Assembly: GCA_017472605.1 (NCBI GenBank)
Contig: JAFUPV010000042.1
Location: forward strand, 1 to 53,737
Length of the DNA: 53,737 nt
Source: Lachnospiraceae bacterium
GTDB lineage: Bacteria > Bacillota > Clostridia > Lachnospirales > Lachnospiraceae
Direction: 5' to 3'
This document shows positions 33,669 to 43,238 of this stretch, piece after piece. Under the pieces are notes generated by a model. It saw only the letters and a list, made by a program, of their open reading frames with translations. It searched no databases and was not told the DNA's origin. A program made the position numbers and the translations under genes. Every line of letters begins with the position of its first letter. Position 1 is the first letter of the stretch.

Positions 33669-34796
33669 ATGGAGAACAGCAAATTTCGGATTGATGAGCC
33701 GGTGACATCGTTTGACGGATTTTTAAAACGGGAACTGGAAGTGAGGAAGCTTCCGTCTCTTCTAACCATGGAAAGCGGTTTTTCGGTGCAGTCAAAGGAG
33801 GACTGGGAGAAGCGGAGAGAAGAAATCAAATCGCTGCTTTGCCGTGAGTTTGCCGGTTTTCCATGCACGTTTCCGCTGGAAACAGAAGGCGCTGTGGTGA
33901 AAACCGATGAAAATGCCTTTGGCGGAAAAGCAGTGACAAAAACGGTTGATGTTCGGGTGAAAAGTCCGTTTTCCTATGTATCGTTTCCCTGTACAGTAAC
34001 GATTCCGAAGGGAATGGAACAGGCGCCTGTCTTCATTTATCTTTCCTTCACCCCTGCCATTGCGGATGGGCTGGGAGAGGAAATTATTGACAATGGGTTT
34101 GCCATTGCCAGCATCTATTATCAGGATGTAACAGCAGACCGTGACGATGATTTTTCCAGTGGTGTGGCAAGGTTCTGTAAGAGGAATTCCTTCGACAGCT
34201 GGGGAAAGCTTCAGATGTGGGGCTGGGCTGCGAGCCGTGTTCTCGATGTGCTGCTGTCCATGTCGGAAATTGACAGCAGCAGAATTGCGGTCATGGGTCA
34301 CTCCAGACTGGGAAAGGCTGCGCTTCTGGCAGGAGCCATGGATACGCGGTTCTCCCTGACTGTTTCGAATAATTCCGGAGGAGGCGGTGCTGCCATCTTC
34401 CGTCAGAAAACAGGCGAGCACATCTGTAACCTGGCAGGAAAGGGGTCGCGGTTCTGGTTCTGCGGAAACTTTTTCCAGTACAGCAATAAGGAAGAGGAAA
34501 TGCCCTTTGACCAGCATTTTCTGCTTGCAATGATGGCAGGCCGCCATCTCTATGTCTGCAGTGCGTCCGAAGATGAATGGGCAGATCCGACCAGCGAGTT
34601 TCTGGCATGCGCAGCCGCTTCGGAAGCCTTCGTTTCAGCAGGACAGAGTGGACTTTGCTGTGAGGATCGCCATCCGGAGCCGGGCGAGTGGTTTTATGCC
34701 GGTGAGATCGGTTACCATCTGCGCAAAGGAACCCACTACCTGGGACGGGAAGACTGGAACCATGTGATGAACTATCGTCGGTACCATCAGGTCTGA
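33669..34796 (+). CDS. CE15-like (glucuronoyl esterase-like) alpha/beta hydrolase
   Basis: A 375-residue cytoplasmic esterase. The nucleophile elbow is VMGHSRLGKAALLAG with S212; the S-R-x-G-K-A-A pattern is the CE15 signature, although His replaces the usual Cys before Ser. SNNSGGGGAAIFRQKTGEHI follows, as in CE15, and the catalytic His is H283 in MPFDQHFLLAMMAGRHLYV, with EDEWADPTSEFLACAAAS after it. CE15 enzymes cut esters between glucuronic acid and lignin alcohols; intracellular relatives of this type are often annotated as acetyl-xylan esterases. It begins 3 bases after the GH2 gene, so the two are translationally close and probably act on the same oligosaccharide. Confidence 0.78.
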   Translation: MENSKFRIDEPVTSFDGFLKRELEVRKLPSLLTMESGFSVQSKEDWEKRREEIKSLLCREFAGFPCTFPLETEGAVVKTDENAFGGKAVTKTVDVRVKSPFSYVSFPCTVTIPKGMEQAPVFIYLSFTPAIADGLGEEIIDNGFAIASIYYQDVTADRDDDFSSGVARFCKRNSFDSWGKLQMWGWAASRVLDVLLSMSEIDSSRIAVMGHSRLGKAALLAGAMDTRFSLTVSNNSGGGGAAIFRQKTGEHICNLAGKGSRFWFCGNFFQYSNKEEEMPFDQHFLLAMMAGRHLYVCSASEDEWADPTSEFLACAAASEAFVSAGQSGLCCEDRHPEPGEWFYAGEIGYHLRKGTHYLGREDWNHVMNYRRYHQV

Positions 34797-34825
34797 CCGG
34801 CTCAGAAACACAAGGAGAATTGGAT

Positions 34826-37108
34826 ATGAGAGAACATGTCATTCGATTTGAGAAAGCAGGAAGGAAGTGGGAAGACGGATTCCCAATGGGAAACGGCAGA
34901 CTCGGTGCGATGATTCCCGGAAAGATTGATGAAGAGACCATCTTTATTAATGAAGAAACGCTCTGGTACGGGAAAGAACATACGAGAACCAATCCCTCAG
35001 CCATTGGACAGATTGAGCGGATCCGTCAGCTGCTTCTGGATGGAAAACTGGATGAAGCGTCCTTTCTTGCCAAAATGGCAATGACAGGAACACCAAAATA
35101 CAACAATCCCTATCAGCCGGCTGGAGATCTGAGACTTTGCTTTCAGGGAATCCACGGAAGGCCGGATACCTATGAGCGAGTCCTGGATCTGGACCATGCG
35201 GTTACTACCGTTTCCTATCGGTTCGGAGATACCAGCTATGAGCGGACGATTCTGGTCAGCCTGGAGTATCAGGTTCTGGCAATCCGGCTGAAATCCGTGG
35301 GAAAACCAATGACCATGTGTGCCAACATGAACCGAAAGCCTATGGAGGAAAATTCCGGAGCGCTGGATGAAAAAACAGTCGGTAACTGGGGAAGAAACGG
35401 CGATCAGGGAATGCGGTATTTCACCGGTGTCCGCATGTGGGCTGACAGCGGCGCGGCTGTCATGGGCGATTTTGTCTATGCAAAGGATGCCCATGAAATC
35501 TGGATTTTTGCGGCGTCTCAGACCGATTTCCAGAACAATGACAGCTACCGGGAAAGCTGCATGGAGCAGCTGGATCGTGCAGAGGCGGCCGGCTTTGACC
35601 GGATTTACGAAAAACACCTGGAAGATTATGGCACGCTTTACAACCGGATGTCTTTGACGCTTGGTGACGATTCCTGTCCGGAAACCGACCGGAGTGGTGA
35701 GGCAAGTGACTCTGTGTCCAGGACAACGCCGCAGATGATGCAGGCGCTGCGTGACGGCAACGAGACACATTTGCTGGAGCTGGAAGAGAACATGTTCTGC
35801 TTTGCCAGATATCTGATGATTTCTTCCTCGTTTCAGTGTAAGATGCCGGCAAATCTTCAGGGAATCTGGAACGGAAGCTATGAGCCGCCGTGGCAGAGTC
35901 AGTATACCATCAACATCAACACAGAAATGAATTACTGGTTTGTGGAAAAGGCAGGCCTGCCGGAATGCCACATGCCTCTGTTCACTCTTCTTGACCGGAT
36001 GGTTGAGACAGGGAAGGAGACGGCAAAAAACATGTACGGATGCCGCGGTTTCGTCGCCCATCACAATACCAATGTGTGGGCAGCAACGGACCCGGAAGGT
36101 ATTTTTGCCGCGTCCCCGTTCTGGAACATGGGCGGCGCCTGGCTCAGTCTCCATCTTTATGAGCACTTCCTCTACACACAGGATCGGGAATTTCTGAAAG
36201 ATCGGGCGCTTCCCGTTATGAGAGAGGCAATCCGGTTCTATGAAGACTATCTTTACCGGTCCGAAGACGGTCTCTGGCTGACCGGTCCGTCCGTGTCTCC
36301 GGAGAACAGCTACCGCCTGCCAAACGGAGAACAGGGCGCGCTCTGCATGGCTCCGACGATGGATACCATGATCCTGCGGCAGCTTTGCAGTCAGTATCTG
36401 GAGGGAATCCGGCTGCTTGGTGATCCGGGAGACGAGCCGGAAGCGGTCCGTGAAGTGCTGGCCCATCTGCCGAAGACTTCTCTGACGAAGGATGGACGGA
36501 TCTGCGAATGGTATCAGGACTATGAGGAGGTGGAACCGGGGCATCGCCACATTTCTCATCTGTTCGGTCTGCATCCTGGTTATGAGATTACAAGAGATAC
36601 ACCGCAGACCCTTGCCGCGGCTGAGAAAACAGTAGCGGCGAGACTTGCGGGCGGAGGCGGTCATACCGGCTGGAGCAAGGCATGGATCTGCTGCTTCTTT
36701 GCAAGGCTCGGCAAGGGAGAAGAAGTTGGAAGGCACATGAAGGAAATGCTTCAGCGCTCCGTTCTGGATAATCTTCTGGATGTTCATCCGCCGTTCCAGA
36801 TCGACGGAAATTTTGGACTGGCGGAGGCAATGCTGGAATGTCTGGTTCAGTCCCATGCAAGCGCCATTGATCTGCTTCCTGCTCTGCCGCCTCAGTGGAA
36901 GGACGGCAGACTGAATCGTGTGCGCCTGCGCGGAAACATTACGGCAGATCTGGTGTGGCGAAACGGCAGACTGACCAGCGCGGTGTTTACGTCAGATGAG
37001 ACGAAAACAGTCCGCGTCCGCTGCAGAGACAGGGAAGCGGAAGTAACGCTGGAAGCGGGAAAAGAGACAGAAGTTGTATGTTTTTTAACGGCAACAAGCG
37101 TCGGATGA
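34826..37108 (+). CDS. GH95-family alpha-L-fucosidase/alpha-L-galactosidase
   Basis: A 760-residue inverting glycosidase. The N-terminal beta-sandwich begins WEDGFPMGNGRLGAMIPG with INEETLWYG, the standard GH95 opening. The (alpha/alpha)6 barrel has ANLQGIWNGSYEPPW and ININTEMNYW, which hold the two Asn that position the catalytic water in GH95; SPENSYRLPNGE with the acid region of TMDTMILRQL; and QIDGNFGLAEAM near the C-terminus with the conserved Asp. There is no signal peptide. AAGGAG lies seven bases before ATG 34826. GH95 enzymes remove alpha-1,2-L-fucose or L-galactose from galactosyl side chains, which fits fucosylated xyloglucan and the GH2 beta-galactosidase encoded next. Confidence 0.88.
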   Translation: MREHVIRFEKAGRKWEDGFPMGNGRLGAMIPGKIDEETIFINEETLWYGKEHTRTNPSAIGQIERIRQLLLDGKLDEASFLAKMAMTGTPKYNNPYQPAGDLRLCFQGIHGRPDTYERVLDLDHAVTTVSYRFGDTSYERTILVSLEYQVLAIRLKSVGKPMTMCANMNRKPMEENSGALDEKTVGNWGRNGDQGMRYFTGVRMWADSGAAVMGDFVYAKDAHEIWIFAASQTDFQNNDSYRESCMEQLDRAEAAGFDRIYEKHLEDYGTLYNRMSLTLGDDSCPETDRSGEASDSVSRTTPQMMQALRDGNETHLLELEENMFCFARYLMISSSFQCKMPANLQGIWNGSYEPPWQSQYTININTEMNYWFVEKAGLPECHMPLFTLLDRMVETGKETAKNMYGCRGFVAHHNTNVWAATDPEGIFAASPFWNMGGAWLSLHLYEHFLYTQDREFLKDRALPVMREAIRFYEDYLYRSEDGLWLTGPSVSPENSYRLPNGEQGALCMAPTMDTMILRQLCSQYLEGIRLLGDPGDEPEAVREVLAHLPKTSLTKDGRICEWYQDYEEVEPGHRHISHLFGLHPGYEITRDTPQTLAAAEKTVAARLAGGGGHTGWSKAWICCFFARLGKGEEVGRHMKEMLQRSVLDNLLDVHPPFQIDGNFGLAEAMLECLVQSHASAIDLLPALPPQWKDGRLNRVRLRGNITADLVWRNGRLTSAVFTSDETKTVRVRCRDREAEVTLEAGKETEVVCFLTATSVG

Positions 37109-37175
37109 AAAATAATAATTGAAAAAACTGCTGAAAGGAAGTAGAATGGTACTGACTGGAAAGCAGTGTCTTTCC

Positions 37176-37212
37176 GGGAGTGTGTCAGAGATAATCGGAC
37201 ATGCTCCCTTTT
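37176..37212 (+). terminator. Intercistronic hairpin with T run before the beta-galactosidase gene
   Basis: GGGAGTGTGTC (37176-37186) pairs, with two G-T pairs, with GACATGCTCCC (37198-37208), then TTTT. A modest terminator that may lower expression of downstream genes. Confidence 0.55.
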
Positions 37213-37252
37213 CCGGAACGGAAACAGTAAAATGACTGAGAGGAGAAACAAT

Positions 37253-40213
37253 ATGTTTATTCAGCCCTACTATAATGAGCTGTCTCATCTTCATGTGGGA
37301 ACAAGACAGACAAGATGTTACTATGTTCCCCTGACACCGGATAAGAAGGAGTCTCAGGTATGCCTGAGCGGAACCTGGAAATTCGGATATTTTCCTTATG
37401 TGGAAGCGATTCCAGGCGAGTTCTACCGCGATGACTATGACCTGTCATCCTTTGGCGAGATCCCGGTACCGTCCTGCTGGCAGAACCACGGCTATGACAG
37501 ACATCAGTATACCAATGTCTGCTATCCTTTCCCCTACGATCCGCCCTGTGTCCCGGATGAAAATCCGTGCGGTGCTTACCGCACTTCTTTTGAACTGAGT
37601 GCCGAGGGTGCGGCAAAACGAAACTTCCTTTATTTCGAAGGTGTGGATTCCTGCTTCTATGTCTGGGTAAATGGCAGTTTTGTCGGATACAGCCAGGTTT
37701 CCCATTCTCCCAGTGAATTCGAGATTACCGACTATGTAAAAGAGGGTGAAAATACCCTGTCCGTTCTTGTGCTGAAATGGTGCAGCGGAAGCTACCTGGA
37801 GGATCAGGATAAGTTCCGCATGTCCGGAATCTTCCGCGATGTGTGGCTCATTGCAAGACCAAAGTCCGGTTTTGTCAATGACTATACAGTAAAGACCGAT
37901 CTGAACGGAGCAGACGGAACGCTGACCGTTGTTCTGGAAACGGAAGGAAATGCAGCGCCGGTTCTTTCTCTGAATGATGCAGACGGAACTGAAATTGGTC
38001 GTCTGAACGAAGAGAACGGCATCTATTCTCTGAATGTCTCTAATGTCATTACATGGAATGCCGAGCATCCGTATCTGTATGAGCTGACGATCCAGACGGA
38101 GGAAGAGATCATTGTTCAGAAGGTAGGTTTCCGCGAGATCAGAATTGTTGACGGTGTAATCTATGTTAACGGTACAAAGGTGAAATTCCGCGGAACAAAC
38201 CGCCACGATTCCGACCCGGTGACCGGCTATACCATTTCCAGAGAGCAGGCGATCCGCGACTTAACCTGGATGAAGCAGCTGAATTTCAATGCGATCCGTA
38301 CCAGTCACTATCCCAACTCACCGTGGTTTGTGCAGCTCTGTGATGAATATGGCTTCTATGTGATTGCGGAGTCTGACATTGAGATTCATGGTGTCTGCAC
38401 CATCTATGGCGGCGGATGGAACATCAATTACGGTCTTCTTGCTCAGGATGAGCGCTTTGAGGAATCCATCATGGACCGTGTTCAGAGAAATGTGCGCCGT
38501 GACAAAAACAGTCCCAGTGTCCTGTTCTGGTCGCTTGGAAATGAAGCAGGCTATGGTCCTGGATTTGAGAAGGCAGGACGCTGGGTGAAGGAATATGATC
38601 CGACCAGACTGACTCACTACGAAAGCTCCATCCATGAAACGCTTGGACATAAGAACGATACCAGCATGCTGGATGTGTTCAGCCGCATGTATGCGTCCTG
38701 GGAAGATATTGACAGATATTTTGCAAAAGAGGGCGAAAAGAAGCCGTTTGTTCAGTGTGAATTTGTCCATGCCATGGGTAACGGCCCGGGAGATGTGGAG
38801 GATTACTACGAGCAGATCTTGAACTACGACGGATTCTGCGGCGGATTTGTCTGGGAGTGGTGTGATCATGCCATTTACAAGGGCAAGGCAGAAAACGGAA
38901 AAGACATGTTCTGGTACGGCGGTGATCACGGAGAATATCCCCATGACGATAATTTCTGCGTGGATGGTCTGATGTACCCGGATCGCCGTCCCCATACCGG
39001 TGTTCTGGAGTGGAAGAATGTTGTTCGCCCGATCCGTGCCGTCTGTGAAGATCCGGCTGCCGGAACGTTCCGTTTCCGCAATCTGCTGGATTTCTCCAAC
39101 ATGGATGAGGAATTCCGAATCTGTTATGTCTGCAAGTGCGACGGAGAGACTCTGTTTGAGGGTGAGATTGAGACACCGGCTGTTAAGCCTCATGAGGATG
39201 CAGAGGTAACGCTGAACTATCGTCTGCCCCGCGTTACCGGTGACATTTACATCCGTTTCAGCTATCTGACAAAGAAGGAAACTGCGCTTGTTCCTGCCGG
39301 ACATGAGGCTGGATTTGACCAGATTCTTCTTCAGGGAGGCGAAACAAGAAAACTGACTGCAGCGGCAAAGGAAGGTCTTGCAGTGAAGGATGAGGGAAGA
39401 TACTATGTGGTGGAAGGAGAAGGCTTTGCTTACACCTTCGACAAGTTTACCGGAATTTTTTCCTCGCTGAAGAAGGGCGAAGTGGACATTCCGATGGCAT
39501 ATAACATCTTCCGTGCGCCCATTGATAATGACCGCAATGTGATCCGCAGCTGGCAGGATGCCAACTATGATCACATGCGCACCAACGTTCATGGCGTTTC
39601 CGTCTCCGAGGAAAACGGAACGGTTGTGATCCGTGCCGATGTGAACATTACCGCTCTGATTGTCCAGTGGATCGTACGCCTTCAGGTGGAATGGACCATT
39701 GACGGCGAAGGAAAGATCCTCTGCAAGATGGATGGTGTGCGCAACACAGAGATGCCGTTCCTGCCGCGTTTCGGTGTGAAGCTTCAGCTGCCGAAGAGCT
39801 GGCAGAACGCAGAATACTATGGCTATGGTCCATATGAGAGCTATATTGATAAGCACAATCTGACCTGGATTGACCGCTTTGAAACAACGGTTCGTGAGCT
39901 CCATGAGGACTATATCCGTCCGCAGGAGAACGGAAGCCATTACAAGTGCCGCTATGTGAATCTGACTGGAGAGCAGGGCGGAATCCATGTAACGGCAGCT
40001 GATTCCCTCAGCTTCAATGCGTCCAACTATACCATTGAAGAACTGTGGAATAAGAAGCACAGCTATGAACTGGAAGAGGCAGAGTATGTAACACTGTGTC
40101 TGGACTATAAGATGAGCGGAGTCGGCTCCAACGCATGCGGACCGGCACTGAGAGAAAAGTACCGCTTAAAGGAAGAAACCATTCACTGGGAATTTGCCAT
40201 TGAACTGAACTGA
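37253..40213 (+). CDS. GH2 beta-galactosidase (LacZ-like)
   Basis: A 986-residue cytoplasmic beta-galactosidase. Domain order is sugar-binding beta domain (NPCGAYRTSFEL, then YFEGVDSCFYVWVNGSFVGYSQ), immunoglobulin-like domain, TIM barrel, and the C-terminal Bgal_small_N domain. The acid/base is E431 in SLGNEAGYGPGF and the nucleophile E503 in QCEFVHAMGNGPGD; NRHDSDPVTGYTI is the conserved active-site loop. The start is ATG 37253, with GAGAGGAG 10 bases upstream; an open frame continues upstream to 37166 but lacks such a site and overlaps the hairpin. It should remove the beta-galactosyl residue left after GH95 takes off fucose. It is the last glycosidase gene of the region. Confidence 0.92.
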   Translation: MFIQPYYNELSHLHVGTRQTRCYYVPLTPDKKESQVCLSGTWKFGYFPYVEAIPGEFYRDDYDLSSFGEIPVPSCWQNHGYDRHQYTNVCYPFPYDPPCVPDENPCGAYRTSFELSAEGAAKRNFLYFEGVDSCFYVWVNGSFVGYSQVSHSPSEFEITDYVKEGENTLSVLVLKWCSGSYLEDQDKFRMSGIFRDVWLIARPKSGFVNDYTVKTDLNGADGTLTVVLETEGNAAPVLSLNDADGTEIGRLNEENGIYSLNVSNVITWNAEHPYLYELTIQTEEEIIVQKVGFREIRIVDGVIYVNGTKVKFRGTNRHDSDPVTGYTISREQAIRDLTWMKQLNFNAIRTSHYPNSPWFVQLCDEYGFYVIAESDIEIHGVCTIYGGGWNINYGLLAQDERFEESIMDRVQRNVRRDKNSPSVLFWSLGNEAGYGPGFEKAGRWVKEYDPTRLTHYESSIHETLGHKNDTSMLDVFSRMYASWEDIDRYFAKEGEKKPFVQCEFVHAMGNGPGDVEDYYEQILNYDGFCGGFVWEWCDHAIYKGKAENGKDMFWYGGDHGEYPHDDNFCVDGLMYPDRRPHTGVLEWKNVVRPIRAVCEDPAAGTFRFRNLLDFSNMDEEFRICYVCKCDGETLFEGEIETPAVKPHEDAEVTLNYRLPRVTGDIYIRFSYLTKKETALVPAGHEAGFDQILLQGGETRKLTAAAKEGLAVKDEGRYYVVEGEGFAYTFDKFTGIFSSLKKGEVDIPMAYNIFRAPIDNDRNVIRSWQDANYDHMRTNVHGVSVSEENGTVVIRADVNITALIVQWIVRLQVEWTIDGEGKILCKMDGVRNTEMPFLPRFGVKLQLPKSWQNAEYYGYGPYESYIDKHNLTWIDRFETTVRELHEDYIRPQENGSHYKCRYVNLTGEQGGIHVTAADSLSFNASNYTIEELWNKKHSYELEEAEYVTLCLDYKMSGVGSNACGPALREKYRLKEETIHWEFAIELN

Positions 40214-40219
40214 TCAAAT

Positions 40220-40251
40220 CCTGCGCCGGGAACCTGGGTTTTCGGCGCAGG
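40220..40251 (+). other. Hairpin after the beta-galactosidase gene
   Basis: CCTGCGCCG pairs perfectly with CGGCGCAGG across a 14-base loop, without a T run. More likely an mRNA 3' stabiliser than a terminator. Confidence 0.5.
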
Positions 40252-40282
40252 AAATTGTATGAGCGGGAAGGAATGAAACATA

Positions 40283-41152
40283 ATGATTGATTTGAGTGAG
40301 ATCAGACTGATCGGACTGGATCTGGACGGAACGGTTCTGACGAATGACAAGCGGTTGTCCCCGCGGACGAAGGCGGCGATTGAACGTGCAATTGACTGCG
40401 GAATTGTTGTCATGCCTGCAACAGGGCGTCCTGTGACCGGAATTCCGGGTGAATTTGCTGACATGCCCGGTGTCCGCTACCTTCTTGGAAGCAACGGAGC
40501 GGCAGTCTATGACAAAAAGGAAAAGCGGTTTGTTGTACAGAACTGCATTGCGCATTCGGCTGTTCGGGAGGCTTTGGAGCTGTATGGACAGCTGGAAGGC
40601 ACGTTTGAACTGTACATTGACGGTGTCCCCTATATTGCAAAAGAGGATTATGCAGATCTGGATCATCTGATTCCGGAGCCTCACATCCGCGAATATGTGA
40701 AGAAGACGAGGACTGTGGTGGAGGACATCCGCACTGTTCTGGAAGCGAACGCGGGAAACGTTGAGAAGATCAACATGTGCTTTCCGACAGTCGAAGCGAC
40801 GGATGAAGCAATGGCGCTTCTTCCTCAGATTCCTTCCGTCACCGGTGTCAGAGGCCTGCCCTTTAATCTGGAGCTGTCGAAGGCAGGGATTGATAAGGGA
40901 GAAGGGCTGCTTCAGCTGGCAGCTGTGCTCGGAATCAAAAAGGAACAGGTGCTTGCCTGCGGTGACAGTGAAAATGATCTGGAGATGATCCGCAAAGTGG
41001 GAGTCGGTGCGGCAATGGCCAATGCGGTTTTGGCAGTAAAAGAAGCGGCAGATCTGGTGCTTGCGTTCACAAACGAAGAGGAAGGCGTTGCGTGGCTTCT
41101 GGAGGCAATCGTCAGACAACAGGAAGAAAGGAAGAAGATGGATGAGATATGA
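40283..41152 (+). CDS. HAD-superfamily (Cof-type) phosphatase
   Basis: A 289-residue cytoplasmic phosphatase of the Cof/YidA group. The nucleophile motif DLDGT gives D13 and D15; MPATGRP supplies motif II Thr, and ACGDSENDLEMIRKVG the acidic motif IV with the conserved Lys (SKAGIDKGEGL) before it. The C2-type cap lies between. Substrates are usually sugar phosphates or FMN-like compounds. It ends overlapping the start of the CPBP protease gene by 11 bases. Its place behind the glycan genes suggests sugar-phosphate stress relief, but this is inference. Confidence 0.88.
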   Translation: MIDLSEIRLIGLDLDGTVLTNDKRLSPRTKAAIERAIDCGIVVMPATGRPVTGIPGEFADMPGVRYLLGSNGAAVYDKKEKRFVVQNCIAHSAVREALELYGQLEGTFELYIDGVPYIAKEDYADLDHLIPEPHIREYVKKTRTVVEDIRTVLEANAGNVEKINMCFPTVEATDEAMALLPQIPSVTGVRGLPFNLELSKAGIDKGEGLLQLAAVLGIKKEQVLACGDSENDLEMIRKVGVGAAMANAVLAVKEAADLVLAFTNEEEGVAWLLEAIVRQQEERKKMDEI

Positions 41153-41891
41153 TCGTTGGTCGATGCGTGTCATTCGCCTGCTGACACCGCTTGCCGTTTA
41201 CCTTCTGATCGGCATGCTGGCGATGGCAGGAAGCGGCGGATACAGTCTGAAGGTCAGTCTGATTGAGAAATTGATGTGTGCTTCTGCGATGACATATCTG
41301 TTTCAGAAAGACAGTCAGGTTATCTTTTGGGAAAAGCAGAAGATAAGTCTGTTGACGTGGCTTCTTCTGATTGCTGCCGGCGCATGTGCCGCAGTCGGTC
41401 TGAATGCTCTGATTTTTACGCTTGGGCTGGACCGGATGCTGGCAAACGATTACGAAACAGTGACAGGAGCGCTTTACGGACAGGAACTGTTTCTGGAATT
41501 TCTTGTCATGGTTCTTGCGGCTCCGCTGGCGGAAGAGCTTTTGTTCCGCGGAATTTTGTACCGGAGAATGCGCACGTATACCAGTTATCTGCCTGCAGCT
41601 TTGATTACATCATTGATTTTTGCGTCGTTTCATGGTAATATACTTCAGGGGGCATATGGTTTCGCCGTTGGAATTCTGCTTACTTATGTTTACGAACTGC
41701 TTCATACGATCTGGGCCCCTGTTTTGTTACATGCTGCTGCCAATGGAATTTCCCTTCTTATGACAGAAATTCCTGTGCTGAATGAATGCCTGGCAAAGAA
41801 TCCTGCGCTTTTTGCTGCAGCAGGTCTTGCAGGAATGGCCGCAGCGGTCTGGTTTCTGCATCAGAATCGGGCAGAACACAGCAGCAAATGA
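41142..41891 (+). CDS. CPBP-family (CAAX/Abi) intramembrane protease
   Basis: A 249-residue membrane protein with about seven helices. The glutamyl-protease motifs are present: EELLFRGILYRR (E-E-xxx-R), FASFHGNILQG (F-xx-H) and LLHAAANG (H-xxx-N). Relatives include Rce1-type CAAX proteases and bacteriocin self-immunity proteins. AAGGAAG precedes ATG 41142, which overlaps the HAD stop. No bacteriocin gene is visible nearby, so immunity is not supported; a housekeeping membrane-protease role is equally possible. Confidence 0.8.
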   Translation: MRYDRWSMRVIRLLTPLAVYLLIGMLAMAGSGGYSLKVSLIEKLMCASAMTYLFQKDSQVIFWEKQKISLLTWLLLIAAGACAAVGLNALIFTLGLDRMLANDYETVTGALYGQELFLEFLVMVLAAPLAEELLFRGILYRRMRTYTSYLPAALITSLIFASFHGNILQGAYGFAVGILLTYVYELLHTIWAPVLLHAAANGISLLMTEIPVLNECLAKNPALFAAAGLAGMAAAVWFLHQNRAEHSSK

Positions 41892-41988
41892 GATGATTGA
41901 AACAATCCGACGAAAGGTGTCGCAGGCACGTTCGTCCGGAGGCATAAGCAATGCGAATGCGCGTGAGAAACACGCGAAGGGAGAGGGA

Positions 41989-43011
41989 ATGAAATTATTA
42001 TCAATTGCAGTTCCGAGCTATAATGCACAGGATTATCTGGATCGATGCATGGAAAGTCTGCTTCCGGGCGGAGATGATGTGGAGATACTGATTGTAGATG
42101 ACGGTTCCAAAGACAGGACGGCAGAAATTGCTGACGCCTATGCCAGGAAGTATCCGAACATTGTAAAAGCAATCCACAAACCAAATGGCGGTCATGGAGA
42201 CGCGGTGACAACCGGACTTTACAATGCCACCGGTCTTTATTTCAAAGTGGTTGACAGCGACGATAAGCTGGCACCGAAGGCATACCAGGAGGTTCTTGCG
42301 TTTCTGAAGAAAACAGTGGATGAAGGAAACGATCTGGATATGTTGATTTCCAATTTCATCTATGATAAGCAGAGCGTACCGGAGGAGAAGCGTAAGGTCA
42401 TTGATTACCATAAGATGCTTCCTGTCGGACGTTTCTTTACCTGGGATGAAATCGGAAAATTCCAGGTAGGTCACTATCTTCTGATGCATGCCGTGATTTA
42501 CCGCACGGAAATGCTCCGTGAGATGAAGCTGGTGCTGCCGAAGCATACCTTCTATGTTGACAATATCTATGTCTACGAGCCGCTTCCTCATGTAAAGACG
42601 CTTTACTATCTGGATGTTAATCTGTATCTGTACTACATCGGAAGAAACGATCAGTCTGTCAATACGGAAGTCATGAAAAAGCGAATCGATCAGCAGGACC
42701 GCGTTAACCGGATCATGTTTGATTACTGTGACCTGGAGAAGGTGGAAAATGAGAAAGTCCGCGGCTACATGTATGATTATCTCCAGATCATGTGCACAGT
42801 CACCAGTGCCTACTATGCGCTGATTAATACAAAAGAAGCGGTGGAGAAGCAGAAAGAGCTCTGGAACTACATGAAAGTGCGCAATCTTCCCATGTGGAAA
42901 AAGCTTCGTTTCAGTCTTCAGGGCGTGGTGCTGAATCTTCCTGGTGCCGTTGGCCGTTTCATCATCCGGAAAGGCTATTTTGCGGCACAGAAGCTGTTTG
43001 GTTTTAATTGA
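41989..43011 (+). CDS. Family 2 glycosyltransferase
   Basis: A 340-residue GT-A glycosyltransferase. The N-terminus MKLLSIAVPSYNAQDYLDRC and VEILIVDDGSKDRTAEIA are the family signature; VVDSDDKLAPKAYQEV gives the DxD-like metal/sugar-nucleotide site. The remaining region has no strong membrane segment. ATG 41989 has GAGAGGG four bases upstream; the frame is open back into the preceding protease gene. It probably adds a sugar to a cell-envelope polymer or lipid carrier, with unknown acceptor. Two tRNA genes with a separate promoter follow. Confidence 0.85.
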   Translation: MKLLSIAVPSYNAQDYLDRCMESLLPGGDDVEILIVDDGSKDRTAEIADAYARKYPNIVKAIHKPNGGHGDAVTTGLYNATGLYFKVVDSDDKLAPKAYQEVLAFLKKTVDEGNDLDMLISNFIYDKQSVPEEKRKVIDYHKMLPVGRFFTWDEIGKFQVGHYLLMHAVIYRTEMLREMKLVLPKHTFYVDNIYVYEPLPHVKTLYYLDVNLYLYYIGRNDQSVNTEVMKKRIDQQDRVNRIMFDYCDLEKVENEKVRGYMYDYLQIMCTVTSAYYALINTKEAVEKQKELWNYMKVRNLPMWKKLRFSLQGVVLNLPGAVGRFIIRKGYFAAQKLFGFN

Positions 43012-43040
43012 TTATTTTTTCAAAAATAATAAAAAAATAC

Positions 43041-43069
43041 TTGACAATTTTATTAACTGCGGTTATAAT
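43041..43069 (+). promoter_or_regulatory. Promoter of the tRNA pair
   Basis: A perfect TTGACA (43041-43046), 17-base spacer and TATAAT (43064-43069) lie 13 bases before the first tRNA. Confidence 0.9.
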
Positions 43070-43082
43070 GTTGTCTTGTAAA

Positions 43083-43155
43083 GGGGTCTTAGCTCAGCTG
43101 GGAGAGCATCTGCCTTACAAGCAGAGGGTCATAGGTTCGAGCCCTATAGGCCCCA
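43083..43155 (+). tRNA. tRNA-Val (anticodon TAC)
   Basis: Acceptor arms GGGGTCT and AGGCCCC pair over seven bases (one G-T). The D arm has GCTCAGCTGGGAGAGC, the anticodon stem TCTGC/GCAGA encloses CTTACAA, and the T arm holds TTCGAGC. The 3' CCA is not encoded beyond the discriminator A. Confidence 0.95.
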
Positions 43156-43160
43156 TTTAT

Positions 43161-43234
43161 GGCGGAATAGCTCAGTTGGCTAGAGCACACGGTTCATACC
43201 CGTGGTGTCATGAGTTCGAATCTCTTTTCCGCTA
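43161..43234 (+). tRNA. tRNA-Met (anticodon CAT), elongator type
   Basis: Acceptor arms GGCGGAA and TTCCGCT pair with one G-T. The anticodon stem CACGG/CCGTG encloses TTCATAC. It lacks the three G-C pairs and the mismatched first pair of initiator tRNA. Ile2 (lysidine-modified CAT) is less likely given the overall match to elongator Met. CCA is not encoded. Only five bases separate it from tRNA-Val. Confidence 0.9.
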
Positions 43235-43238
43235 TTTC

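Noticed and set aside
41142-41891. Bacteriocin-immunity role for the CPBP protease
   Set aside because: No bacteriocin precursor or dedicated exporter lies beside it; the neighbours are a HAD phosphatase and a glycosyltransferase.
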